From contig NZ_JAEVHF010000016.1 in assembly GCF_018263925.1 (NCBI RefSeq), forward strand, positions 60,457 to 124,456: a stretch of 64,000 nucleotides of DNA. The letters run 5' to 3'. The stretch's first letter is position 1, and each line of letters begins with the position of its first letter. Below are positions 7,680 to 16,206 of this stretch, piece after piece. The notes beneath the pieces were generated by a model. It searched no databases. It was not told the DNA's origin and worked only from the letters and a program-made list of their open reading frames with translations. A program made the translations under genes and the position numbers. Source of the stretch: Kistimonas asteriae (GTDB lineage: Bacteria > Pseudomonadota > Gammaproteobacteria > Pseudomonadales > Endozoicomonadaceae).

Positions 7680-9059
7680 TTATCGACCCCAGCGACGGAT
7701 GGCCGCTGGCGTGTAATCGGATTTACTGGCCAGCTGCCCGAACACCAGCGGTTTCTTGTAACTGTTGGCAATGCCGTTGGTGATGTAGCGGCCGGAGTGC
7801 AGGTCATAGAAGACTTCCGTCGCTAGCCAGGGGACCTGGTGTGGGTTCAATTGCAGGGCATGGGCCATACCCACCCGCCAGAGCTGGTCGCGAGTATCAT
7901 ACAGATCAATGATGGACGCCTGCCAGGTATCTTCATCAATGTAGAAGGTGCGTTTGCCATAGACATGGCGCTGACCTTCTTTCAAGGTAGCCTCGACCAC
8001 CCAGACGCGATGCAACTCATAGCGGGCCAGTTCCGTATTGATGTGGCCGGGGCGGATGATATCCGCATTACTCTGGTTTTTGTCGTAAAGCGCATAGCTG
8101 TTGTAGGGAATGAAAATTTCCTGTTTTCCCTTCAGTGTCCATTCATATTTGTCTGGCGCACCGTTGAACATGTCCAGGTTGTCAGACGTTTTCAGGTTGT
8201 CGCTGCTGGTGGCCGGATTGTCGTAGGCAATGTTTGGTGCCCGACGTACACGACGCTGGCCTGGCAGGTATTTCCAGGCACGGCGGGGTTCTGCGACCTG
8301 GTCAATCGGTTCGTGCACCAGGGTGACTTCACCGGCCATCCTGACGGGTTCCAGCACTTTAGACTTGTAGAGAAACAACAGGTTCGACTCTTCTTCGAGG
8401 TCAGTAATACTCGGGAAGAAGTTCCAGATGGTTTGTTTGGTGATTTCCCGGTAATCGCCATCCGCTTCGGCAATGACCTGACTCAGGGTCAGGTCCATGC
8501 TGTCGCCACGGTAGCGCAGCATGTGGTTCCAGATCACTTCCAGTCCGTTTTCAGGGATCGGAAAGGCGACACCGTTCGCCAATCCGGTGATCCCGTTACC
8601 CCCATCCAGCAGTGTCGTGGTTTCTGCATTACTGCGAGTCGCCTCGTAGACGGCGTCCGGGTAGCTGGCGCTGCGTCGGGTAGGGTAGACCTTCATCTGG
8701 AAGGAGCCCGGGTAACGCTTGAACATCGCCAGCTGTCCGGGGGTTAGCCGGTCACGGTATTGGTCAATATTGTCCGCCGTGATGGTGAACAGTACCGGGT
8801 CATCGGCAAACGGGTCGGTCATATTACCGTCTGCCTGCATGGCACCCTGTTCCGGCTTCAGACCGCCGGTCCAGGCTGGGATGGTGCCGTCAGCGTTACC
8901 GGCTTTCTCGGCACCGATCGGTGTCAGTGATGGACCCAGTGGGGCAGTCGCTGATGAATCTGAACTGGCCTGTGCCAATGGCGTCAGTGCCAGCATGGCG
9001 GTCAGTGCCAGGGTTCTGGCAGAAGTCACGGTGCGAATCAGAGTATCGACAGGTTGCAT
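7680..9059 (-). CDS. DUF1329 family exported protein
   Basis: The product is 459 residues with a Sec signal peptide ending LALTPLAQA, so it is periplasmic or outer-membrane associated. The mature N-terminus GPSLTPIGAEKAGNADGTIP followed by AWTGG is characteristic of DUF1329 proteins, which resemble outer-membrane lipoprotein-sorting proteins in overall build. Other family-like stretches are LPGQRRVRRAPNIAYDNP and YDTRDQLWRVGMAHALQLN. GGGAG lies upstream of the ATG. It sits 19 bases downstream of the DUF1302 gene, the usual pairing for these families. The molecular function is unknown; the family is thought to work with RND (HAE3/MMPL) transporters and DUF1302 barrels, and such an RND operon lies at 57.1-61.7 kb. 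Confidence 0.85.
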   Translation of the reverse strand: MQPVDTLIRTVTSARTLALTAMLALTPLAQASSDSSATAPLGPSLTPIGAEKAGNADGTIPAWTGGLKPEQGAMQADGNMTDPFADDPVLFTITADNIDQYRDRLTPGQLAMFKRYPGSFQMKVYPTRRSASYPDAVYEATRSNAETTTLLDGGNGITGLANGVAFPIPENGLEVIWNHMLRYRGDSMDLTLSQVIAEADGDYREITKQTIWNFFPSITDLEEESNLLFLYKSKVLEPVRMAGEVTLVHEPIDQVAEPRRAWKYLPGQRRVRRAPNIAYDNPATSSDNLKTSDNLDMFNGAPDKYEWTLKGKQEIFIPYNSYALYDKNQSNADIIRPGHINTELARYELHRVWVVEATLKEGQRHVYGKRTFYIDEDTWQASIIDLYDTRDQLWRVGMAHALQLNPHQVPWLATEVFYDLHSGRYITNGIANSYKKPLVFGQLASKSDYTPAAIRRWGR

Positions 9060-9078
9060 TATTCTTGTTCTCCCATGG

Positions 9079-10896
9079 TCAGAAACTGGCGCTGACGCTG
9101 AAACTCATGTAATCACGGTCGTCCAGGGTGCTGTACTTGTTGTTGCCGAAGAAGCTGGTGTACGACAGTGTGGCTTTGTAGTCATCACGGTAGATGGCGC
9201 CGAGTGTCAGCGTGGTAGCCATCTGGCCTTCCTCAAACGCGCCGCCGGGCTGGTAGGCATAACCGTTGACGTCATGGCGGAATGACAGAGAGGGCTTCAG
9301 GGTTACGCCGGGCATTACGCCGCTGTAGACCAGCGTCGCATTCAGGCGGTAGCCCCAGCTGTCGGATGTCGTGTAGCCCTCATTGGTGCAGAAGTCATCG
9401 GTGATATCGTCACTGGTATTGCAGGTGCCGGAGCCGTCATCGCCGGGTCCGAAGATCGCGGAGCGACCATAGCGGTTGTCATCCCCCAGCGCACCGACAT
9501 GCATGAAACCCACTTCACCGACCAGCGCGAGCTCGGACGCACCGAGTATCTGCGGGAAGGTATTGATGGCCGTCATCTGTACCTGGGTGACCGGTTTACG
9601 CACATACCCCTGGGAAGCCTGACCATAATCCGCTGCACCATCGCCACCGGCGGCAGCATCGGCGAGCAGGTCGTTGATGTTGATTTGCAACGGCATATTC
9701 GGGCGATAGGTCAGTTCACCGCTGAGTGACCAGCCGCTGTTCAGGCTGGTATTGAAGCTCAGGCCGTACAGGCGAATATTGTCCGGGAATACCGCGTTGT
9801 AGGTGGCTCCCTGGATGAAACCGGCGCCTGCGGGATGGGTCGGCGCGTAAAAATCGGTGTCTCCGGATGGTCCGATACCGATGGGCCGGTATTGCGAGGG
9901 ATCCGCATTAGTAGCGTCCAGATACGGGTTGCGGCTGTGATAATTGATAAAGTACAGGCCGAACTCGGTGCCATTGAGTGCTTCTGCATAGTATTTCAGT
10001 GAAGCACCCCACTGGCCGCTGTCACCGGGCAGGTCATCCGCGGTGCGGTCAATGATGGTGTTACCCCCGGTGCCACCGATATTTTCCTCTTCCTCGTTCG
10101 ACAAGGCAGCCTGGGTATAGATGGGGCCACAACCAGGCTGGATGGCATCGGTTGATGCAAAGAAGGTATTACAGCCGTCCAGTACGGTGGGCCGCCAGTT
10201 GAACTGGTAGAAACCCTCCAGGGTCATTGCCGGTGTCAGGCCGATGCTGCCATATAGCATCTCGACAGGCAGCAGGCCCTCCTTGATCTCAACACCGGGA
10301 CGATTAAAGGCGGCGGCATCCAGAGGATTGATAACATTGACGCCCCCCTGCAGGAAGGTGCTCTCCCCCCAGCTGAGTACCTGTTTGCCCAGGCGGATAT
10401 CCACCGGCATGTCGCCCAGGTCGAAGTAGGTCCAGCCGTAGGCGTCCAGTACTTCGATGCCGCTGAAACGGGCCAGGTCGTCAAACCCGCTGTCATCGAA
10501 ATCGGTATAGCGGCCGTTTTTGGTTTCCAGCCAGTGGTCGTACCAGTATTTGACGCTGCCCTTGAAACCGTAATTGCGATATTCCAGCGTCAGTTCTGTC
10601 AGCCCCTTGTACTGGTTGGAGATGACATCGCCTTTACCGAAGTTCAGCCGGCCATTGTCCGCATTGGGGCCGGTGCCGCTGCCGGGCTTGATGTCGAGGT
10701 TTTTGCTTTCCCCGTAGGTATAGAGCTTGCTGTCCGGGTCCTGCATGCTGACGCTGACGCCGGCACTCAGGGTGGTGTTCAGGCTGCCGGTGATCTCACC
10801 GTCTGCGGCGTCAAAGGTAATGGCCATGCCCTGGGGCGTGGTCAGGACTGCCGCCAGCGTCAGTCCCGGCATGATTCGGGTCTTGTTGTTATTCAC
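9079..10896 (-). CDS. DUF1302 family outer-membrane beta-barrel protein
   Basis: The 605-residue product has a signal peptide (MNNNKTRIMPGLTLAAVL..GMA), then an outer-membrane barrel rich in aromatic, Gly and Asn residues, ending SFSVSASF with a terminal Phe as in Bam substrates. DUF1302 hallmarks are ITGSLNTTLSAGVSVSMQD near the N-terminus and DIRLGKQVLSWGESTFLQGG near residue 170. The start appears to be GTG at 10896; an in-frame ATG eight codons later is possible. A large extracellular insertion (residues about 235-300) contains a Cys pair. It is first in the DUF1302-DUF1329-propeller group. The function is inferred to be an outer-membrane partner in export or uptake of a hydrophobic compound. 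The roughly 300 bp upstream to 11194 holds its promoter; nothing else was recognised. Confidence 0.85.
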   Translation of the reverse strand: MNNNKTRIMPGLTLAAVLTTPQGMAITFDAADGEITGSLNTTLSAGVSVSMQDPDSKLYTYGESKNLDIKPGSGTGPNADNGRLNFGKGDVISNQYKGLTELTLEYRNYGFKGSVKYWYDHWLETKNGRYTDFDDSGFDDLARFSGIEVLDAYGWTYFDLGDMPVDIRLGKQVLSWGESTFLQGGVNVINPLDAAAFNRPGVEIKEGLLPVEMLYGSIGLTPAMTLEGFYQFNWRPTVLDGCNTFFASTDAIQPGCGPIYTQAALSNEEEENIGGTGGNTIIDRTADDLPGDSGQWGASLKYYAEALNGTEFGLYFINYHSRNPYLDATNADPSQYRPIGIGPSGDTDFYAPTHPAGAGFIQGATYNAVFPDNIRLYGLSFNTSLNSGWSLSGELTYRPNMPLQININDLLADAAAGGDGAADYGQASQGYVRKPVTQVQMTAINTFPQILGASELALVGEVGFMHVGALGDDNRYGRSAIFGPGDDGSGTCNTSDDITDDFCTNEGYTTSDSWGYRLNATLVYSGVMPGVTLKPSLSFRHDVNGYAYQPGGAFEEGQMATTLTLGAIYRDDYKATLSYTSFFGNNKYSTLDDRDYMSFSVSASF

Positions 10897-11194
10897 ATCG
10901 GCACCGTTGTTATTGTTGTGGTGTGTCTATCTGTATGTGCGTTGCCCGGGAAGCAGGCAGATTGGTTCGTTGGAAATTCTACCGACAGGGGCGGGGAGAT
11001 ATCCGGACATTTTGGGACAAGCTGTTGACCGGGGAGGCCAAATGTTCGGGTTTTCATGTCATAGTGAAATCAACAGGTTCGTTGATATCAGGAAATGTTA
11101 TTTATTCAGTAAAAACAATACGTTAGTCGTATTTGAATAATAGGTGGCTGGTTTACAATCAGAAGTAGTAGCCAATATCAGGGATGGACAGACA

Positions 11195-12955
11195 ATGAAT
11201 GGATCAGGTGTTAATCATCCCCCTAACGGATTGACCGTACCGGTATCAGGTCACCCAACGATGGCGACCAGAACGACCGTGATGTTGCCGGTCCAGCATA
11301 AGCAGTGGGTGGTGTATGTGATTAATCCACAGCAAGTGGCCAGTCACATGGTTCATGTATTGCCCGGTTATGCCCCGGTCGTCCCGTTGCATGCACAGCA
11401 TGCGACAGCATTGCCTTCGCATGGCGCGTACCGTCCAACCATGCCTCAATGGCAGCCACAGACAACAGCTGTATCCCACCCATCTGCGAGAACGGCACCT
11501 TCCACCGAGCCTGTTCAGGATGAACATTATAACTATTTGCGCCACACCCATCATGATCGTCTTGACTCGTTGAGAACACAGGATTGGCAGTATGTGGCGC
11601 ATATGCTTAAACCTGAGATGGAGCGATGCGGCCTGAGTCTGCCGAATGAAAAAGCGGCGATGGATATCTTGCTGCAACTACGGGAAGCTCAAAATATTGA
11701 CAGTTTTGAACGGCTGGAAGCGGCATTGCTGGAGTGGCTCAGCAACGAGGAAACGCAAGCGCCTCAGCATGGTGTTTACCGTCCAGCCATGCCTCAATGG
11801 CAGCCACAGGCAGCAACGGTATCCCGTCCAGCAGTGAGAACGGCACCATCCTCCGAGCCTGTTCAGGATGAACATTATAAGTATTTGCGCCACACCCATC
11901 ATGATCGTCTTGATTCGTTGAGTACACAGGATTGGCAGTATGTGGCGCATATCTTTAAACCCGAGATGGAGCAATACGGCCTGAGTTTGCCGAATGAAAA
12001 AGCAGCGATGGATATCCTGCTGCAACTGCGGGAAACTCAAAATATTGGCAGTTTTGAACGGCTGGAAGCGGCATTGCTGGAATGGATCAGCAATGAAGAA
12101 ACACAAGTAAAACAACCTCTGAATCATGTCATGCCATCTGAAGGTCTGTTTGCTGAAACCTCAGGCCTTGGCACGGAAGATGACACGAGGTCGTTACATG
12201 ACAGTGCGATCAGTGAAAGTGAAGACACAGAGTCCTGGTTTGAAGATCCAGCGGTGCGAGATCGGGAGGTGACGTCGGATTATGACACGCTGTCTGATGT
12301 GAGTCGTCACGATGATCACGATTCGCTGCCCGGCGATTTACCGGCCGATGTTCCGGGGCTGGATCAGCCTGAGCCTGCAAAAACGGCTAAGCGGAAGCGT
12401 TATTCCCCCAAAGCGATTTTCGAACGATTGACCAAGCCGTTTAGAAAAGGAAAAGTAGCCCCGGAACCGGAAAAAGTGACAGTCTCCACCCCTCTAGTGT
12501 CTGAACATAATCTACGACGTAATGTCTTTTCAGATGTGCCATTGCCCCCAGCCTGTGAGCATCTGGAAGATTTAGGTGAGGATGTGGAAGTTCACTGGGA
12601 ATACCTGACAATTGCTGCTGATGAGCATAAAGCGTTTATAGGTTTGTTGCATGAACAGAATATGGAGAATGCGGATCCACAAGCCTGGCGCGAGCGTGTA
12701 CTCAAAAGAACCGGGCTTGCCTCCATGGAAGCCATACAAGAGCGGAAGCAGGAAGTTGTCACAGGTCTACGGAAAGCGGTCAGTGATCTGGAGGTGGTGT
12801 TTGAAGAGTATCGGAGGCAGGAAGCCGTTGTAGCTATTGAGTCAGGCAATTATGACGAAAATTCGCAGGAATCCTTGTCTGCTATGCAAAAGCGAATTAA
12901 CAGCATCGAACCAAGACTGGAAAAAGTACAGAACGCCATCAAAAAAATGCGATAA
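11195..12955 (+). CDS. Unrecognised protein with two tandem 116-residue repeats and C-terminal helical domain
   Basis: The product is 586 residues from ATG 11195 (AGGGATGG upstream); an in-frame GTG lies at 11144. No signal peptide is present. After a 75-residue leader rich in V, H and P come two tandem repeats at residues 76-191 and 192-307. Each has a P/Q-rich linker (MPQWQPQ), then a helical block starting EPVQDEHY.YLRHTHHDRLDSL and continuing DWQYVAH..KPEME, NEKAAMDILLQLRE and SFERLEAALLEW. The W..VA..L / A..ILLQLRE / L.AALLEW pattern loosely recalls death-fold domains; this is weak inference. Residues 310-420 are acidic and disordered. Residues about 440-586 form a basic then coiled-coil region (HWEYLTIAADEHK, ERKQEVVTGLRKAVSDLE). 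It starts a same-strand series with the next two genes. A host-directed effector is possible but unproven. Confidence 0.6.
   Translation: MNGSGVNHPPNGLTVPVSGHPTMATRTTVMLPVQHKQWVVYVINPQQVASHMVHVLPGYAPVVPLHAQHATALPSHGAYRPTMPQWQPQTTAVSHPSARTAPSTEPVQDEHYNYLRHTHHDRLDSLRTQDWQYVAHMLKPEMERCGLSLPNEKAAMDILLQLREAQNIDSFERLEAALLEWLSNEETQAPQHGVYRPAMPQWQPQAATVSRPAVRTAPSSEPVQDEHYKYLRHTHHDRLDSLSTQDWQYVAHIFKPEMEQYGLSLPNEKAAMDILLQLRETQNIGSFERLEAALLEWISNEETQVKQPLNHVMPSEGLFAETSGLGTEDDTRSLHDSAISESEDTESWFEDPAVRDREVTSDYDTLSDVSRHDDHDSLPGDLPADVPGLDQPEPAKTAKRKRYSPKAIFERLTKPFRKGKVAPEPEKVTVSTPLVSEHNLRRNVFSDVPLPPACEHLEDLGEDVEVHWEYLTIAADEHKAFIGLLHEQNMENADPQAWRERVLKRTGLASMEAIQERKQEVVTGLRKAVSDLEVVFEEYRRQEAVVAIESGNYDENSQESLSAMQKRINSIEPRLEKVQNAIKKMR
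11420..12115 (+). repeat. Two tandem copies of a 348 bp coding repeat
   Basis: Units lie at 11420-11767 and 11768-12115; for example ATGCCTCAATGGCAGCCACA begins at 11441 and again at 11789, exactly 348 bp apart. The reading frame is maintained, giving the 116-residue protein repeat. DNA identity is high over most of the unit, so the duplication is fairly recent or kept similar by recombination. Confidence 0.9.
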
Positions 12956-13105
12956 CAGCCTGAAAGTGCCGGCTTTTTGAAACAAATGTTCACAATCATG
13001 AGCAATCGGTGAAGCCTTACGGCCTGCTGTCGAAAACCTCTTAGTAAGCATGTTGAGCAGATTCTCTGCGGGATCAGTATTCCCGGAGAAAGGGATTTCG
13101 AGGCA

Positions 13106-13864
13106 ATGAAAGAATTTCTGAAAACATTAGCCCCGACCAACTGGTTTCGCGAAGGTTCGTTGCCGGAAGGGGCCGAGCATCCAGATGGGGTTGAGCCGGG
13201 TAATGGCCTGTCTTTCAGCGGGGATATCGATCCCAGTATTCCTGAGGATGACTTTTTTTCGGTATCAGAAGCGGCAGCCCCCGTCGAGACCGTCACAAAT
13301 CCCTTTCAGCCTGAGCCGCCGGCTCGGTTACCCGAAAAATCAGAAAAAATAGCAAAAACAGACATCGCGACAAAGCCTGTCACGCCAGCGGCTTCACTGG
13401 CGCCTGAGATCCTGCCGCGTCTTGATGAAGCGCGTTCGTTGCCGGAAATCACCATCAATGATACCGCCAAAAAGCAGCTGGTCAGTGCTGACGAGCTGCT
13501 GGAGCAACACTGGCAGGCATTCCAGGGAGCGGCCAGGGAGCGGAAACAACTGATAGCCGAATTCGAACAGGCTCTCAGGGACAGTTGCCGTCCGACCACT
13601 GACAAGCCAACGGTGCTGGGGGCTGTCTATCTGGCCAAGCGCAAGGCTTGTGCGGATGCACTGGTGGATACGCTGGAAGATGTCGAACTCAGTCTGAAGA
13701 AACTGCTGGACAAGGAGCGCCGGTTGCTCAAAGGCATCCACGCTGCCCAGTTGCCCGGATGGATGCGGGAGATCCAGGCGCACCGGCTGGATATCGAAAG
13801 CCACCTGATGACCGGTGCGGCGGCTTCAGTGCCATCGCGGGTCAGTCTGTCAGAAGAAGAATGA
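13106..13864 (+). CDS. Unrecognised protein with C-terminal helical domain
   Basis: The product is 252 residues, starting MKEFLKTLAPTNWFREG. Residues 20-125 are Pro/Glu/Ala-rich and probably disordered. Residues 125-240 are helical, with ELLEQHWQAFQGAARERKQL, AKRKACADALVDTLEDVELS and KLLDKERRLLKGI. This helical part can be laid against the C-terminus of the 586-residue protein encoded upstream (HWEYLTIAADEHK / ERKQEVVTGLRKAVSDLE), sharing an HW pair, an R-K element and an E-V helix, so the two may be distant paralogues. No signal peptide or enzyme motif is seen. It lies 150 bp after the previous gene and 13 bp before the next, the last two probably co-transcribed. Confidence 0.6.
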   Translation: MKEFLKTLAPTNWFREGSLPEGAEHPDGVEPGNGLSFSGDIDPSIPEDDFFSVSEAAAPVETVTNPFQPEPPARLPEKSEKIAKTDIATKPVTPAASLAPEILPRLDEARSLPEITINDTAKKQLVSADELLEQHWQAFQGAARERKQLIAEFEQALRDSCRPTTDKPTVLGAVYLAKRKACADALVDTLEDVELSLKKLLDKERRLLKGIHAAQLPGWMREIQAHRLDIESHLMTGAAASVPSRVSLSEEE

Positions 13865-13877
13865 GGTTGGAGTCGCC

Positions 13878-14207
13878 ATGAAATTACCCGGCAGGAAGCC
13901 ATCGGATGATACGCATCATGGCCTGCTTTACTGGTTGTCCCACCATGAATTTTATTTTTCTGTCTTGCAGCGGTTCAGCGATTGGGCCCATCTCTCTGAT
14001 GAACATCATGACCAGCAAAGCATGCTGGCGGAAGCTAATGCGGTGATTACGTTTCGCGATGCCATTCTGTCAGCTCAGGATAAGGAGCGTCTGGCCGTAT
14101 TGGACAAGGATATCCACATGCTTGAAAATGCTGCCAATATCGCGATTCTGGAAGAGCTGATCAAGCACCGCCGTGATGAGATACGCCATACGGCTGAGCG
14201 CCGCTGA
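13878..14207 (+). CDS. Small unrecognised helical protein
   Basis: The product is 109 residues from ATG 13878, chosen because GGAG lies 6 bases upstream; the open frame extends 21 codons further but overlaps the previous gene. The sequence is helical and charged (MLAEANAVITFRDAILSAQDKERL, then DKDIHMLENAANIAILEELIKHRRDEIRH), with a His-rich N-terminal part (DDTHHGLLYWLSHHEF). No known family was recognised. Its position 13 bases after the 252-residue gene suggests a small partner or chaperone encoded in the same operon. This is inference only. Confidence 0.55.
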   Translation: MKLPGRKPSDDTHHGLLYWLSHHEFYFSVLQRFSDWAHLSDEHHDQQSMLAEANAVITFRDAILSAQDKERLAVLDKDIHMLENAANIAILEELIKHRRDEIRHTAERR

Positions 14208-14357
14208 TGGCATACCGACTGTCGTTCGACGGATACCCTTCCATATAGATCCAATCGTTACCGTGTTGTATTGAGTAATTGCACTACGCTATTCATTTCG
14301 TATTTGTCATTGCCCTTTCAGCCTTTCATTCCGTTCATTGATGCTATCTGTACCGTA

Positions 14358-15629
14358 ATGCTCAAAAAACTGGTTTTTATCACATGCCTTGGGGCTGTTC
14401 TTGAATTCTTCGATTTCGCCATTCTGCTGTTGTTTGCCAGCCAGCTGGCCGACGTGTTCCTGCCGGCGCACAGTGACACGGGTGTTTTGTGGATGTTTGC
14501 CATTTATTCCGGCGGTAATTTCATCCGGCCCCTGGGTGGGATTATCTTCAGTCATTTCGGTGACCGGCTGGGACGCAAGAAGCTGTTTCGCCTTTCCATC
14601 ATCATGATGTCTGTTGCGACCCTGGGTATCGGGTTGTTGCCGAGTTATGCCGCCATCGGCGGGATGGCCGTGGTGTTGCTGGCCTGTCTGCGACTACTTC
14701 AGGGATTGTCTGTCGGTGGGGAGTTGCCCGGTGCGCTGGTGTTTGCGGCGGAGCATGTGTCGCCAGAGCGGCGGGGATTGCTCACATCCGCCATTATTGC
14801 CTCTGCAGTACTGGGGCTGGTGCTGGCGTCGACAACCGGGGTTGTGTTGAACGGGTTGTTGTCGGCGGAACAGTTGCAGGACTGGGGCTGGCGGATCCCG
14901 TTTGTGCTGGGAAGTCTGCTCGGTATTCTGGGGTATTTCCTGAGACGTGGGATTGTGGAATCACCAGCATTTACGCGGATTCTTCAGGAGCAGACCGTTG
15001 CGCGGATACCGGTCAAGGATCTGTTTCAGTCCCACGCGCGTGAGATTCTCGTTGGTGTGGGGTTGATTGCATCGGCGGCGACCATGGTGTCGTTCTATCT
15101 GTTTCTTACTCCCTATGCCAGCCGGTATTTGAATTTGTCTGAAGGTTCAATTTACCTGGTTTCGACAGCCATTATGTTGGGATTGTCCATGATGACGCTG
15201 CTCTCAGGCTGGCTTTCCGATTACCTGGGACGTCGTCGGATGTTGTTTGCCGGCGGACTGTTGATGCTGCTTGTCGCCTGGCCAGCGTTCAGCGCTCTGC
15301 AGGATGGTCAGCTCTGGCTGGTGGCGCTGCTGACGTTGCTCCCTGCAGCCATCGGTAATGGGTGCTATGAAGCGGCGTTGGTCGAGCTGTTTGATACCCG
15401 GGTTCGCTATACCGGCGTGGCGGTCAGCCTGAATATTGGTGTCTGTGTGTTTGGCGGGGGAACCCCTTACGTGCTGGAACTGCTCAGCCAGATGGGGTAC
15501 GACAAGGGACCGTTACTGCTGATGGTGACCGCAGCTGTCATTGCGATGGCAAGCAGCTGCTTGATGACGTCACGTAAAGGGTTTGCGCTGGATGAGGCGG
15601 TTTCTCAGCGGCTGGCAGCCCGGCATTGA
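14358..15629 (+). CDS. MFS transporter, metabolite:H+ symporter (ProP/KgtP-like) type
   Basis: The 423-residue inner-membrane protein has 12 predicted hydrophobic segments. The MHS-family pattern is clear: GAVLEFFDFAILLLFA in TM1, NFIRPLGGIIFSHFGDRLGRKK at the loop 2-3 motif, and RLLQGLSVGGELPGA in TM4/5. SDYLGRRRMLFAGG is the repeated cytoplasmic motif between TM8 and TM9. The start is set at ATG 14358 because the hydrophobic core begins right after it; an upstream TTG at 14271 would add 29 residues. The last 25 bases overlap the convergent glutaredoxin-like gene. Substrate is unknown; relatives import small organic acids or osmolytes. Confidence 0.85.
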   Translation: MLKKLVFITCLGAVLEFFDFAILLLFASQLADVFLPAHSDTGVLWMFAIYSGGNFIRPLGGIIFSHFGDRLGRKKLFRLSIIMMSVATLGIGLLPSYAAIGGMAVVLLACLRLLQGLSVGGELPGALVFAAEHVSPERRGLLTSAIIASAVLGLVLASTTGVVLNGLLSAEQLQDWGWRIPFVLGSLLGILGYFLRRGIVESPAFTRILQEQTVARIPVKDLFQSHAREILVGVGLIASAATMVSFYLFLTPYASRYLNLSEGSIYLVSTAIMLGLSMMTLLSGWLSDYLGRRRMLFAGGLLMLLVAWPAFSALQDGQLWLVALLTLLPAAIGNGCYEAALVELFDTRVRYTGVAVSLNIGVCVFGGGTPYVLELLSQMGYDKGPLLLMVTAAVIAMASSCLMTSRKGFALDEAVSQRLAARH

Positions 15630-16009
15630 GCCACGGTTTCCTGGCCCGGCGCAAAACGTTGTTCCAGGTAGCTGATGATGTCGGAGGATTCGTACATCCA
15701 GCGCACCTCACCATTCTCTTTTTCAATGCGGAGGCAGGGGACTTTCACCTTGCCGCCACCCTGCAGCAGTTCTTCATGGGCCTGCTGGCAGCGTTTGGCA
15801 TCCCGGGTTTCGATTTTCAGTCTCAGTCGCTTCATGCCGCGACGGACTTTGACACAGAAAGGACAGGCTTCAAACTGGTAGAGCACCAGGCTGGCGGTTG
15901 CCTGGTCAACAATGGCTTGTGCCTCTGGCGAACGCTTCACACTGCCCACCGGAATCAGGGCGTTGAGCAGTAAAATCAGGCGTCCGAGTATCCACCGTAC
16001 CGCTGCCAT
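15605..16009 (-). CDS. Membrane-anchored glutaredoxin-like protein
   Basis: The product is 134 residues. An N-terminal hydrophobic anchor (residues 4-22) precedes a thioredoxin-fold domain with LVLYQFEACPFCVKVRRGMK, the CPFC active site at Cys49/Cys52. GKVKVPCLRIEK supplies the cis-Pro element, and MYESSDIISYLEQRF resembles the GSH-binding end of glutaredoxin/GST-N domains. GAGGAG precedes the ATG. It probably acts at the inner membrane in thiol redox exchange. Its 3' end overlaps the MFS transporter gene convergently by 25 bases. Family assignment is firm; the specific partner is unknown. Confidence 0.85.
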   Translation of the reverse strand: MAAVRWILGRLILLLNALIPVGSVKRSPEAQAIVDQATASLVLYQFEACPFCVKVRRGMKRLRLKIETRDAKRCQQAHEELLQGGGKVKVPCLRIEKENGEVRWMYESSDIISYLEQRFAPGQETVAQCRAASR

Positions 16010-16206
16010 TCTCTCTCTCCTCTGTTCTGAATGAGTAACAGCCTACCAGCTTTCGTGAAGCAGAGGTACTGACCTTTTGTGCGTCACAGGCGGTATCAGG
16101 CTGGTCTGTGTGTTGGACAATCGACCGGTATAACCGGTTCCTCACATGGCTGTTTTAGCAGGGATTTAGTATGGTGTTGGCAGAATAATAGCGGAACAGG
16201 CTTCAG

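Noticed and set aside
7839..8747. 302-codon forward frame inside the DUF1329 gene
   Set aside because: Antisense to a recognised family with signal peptide; no domain or ribosome site.
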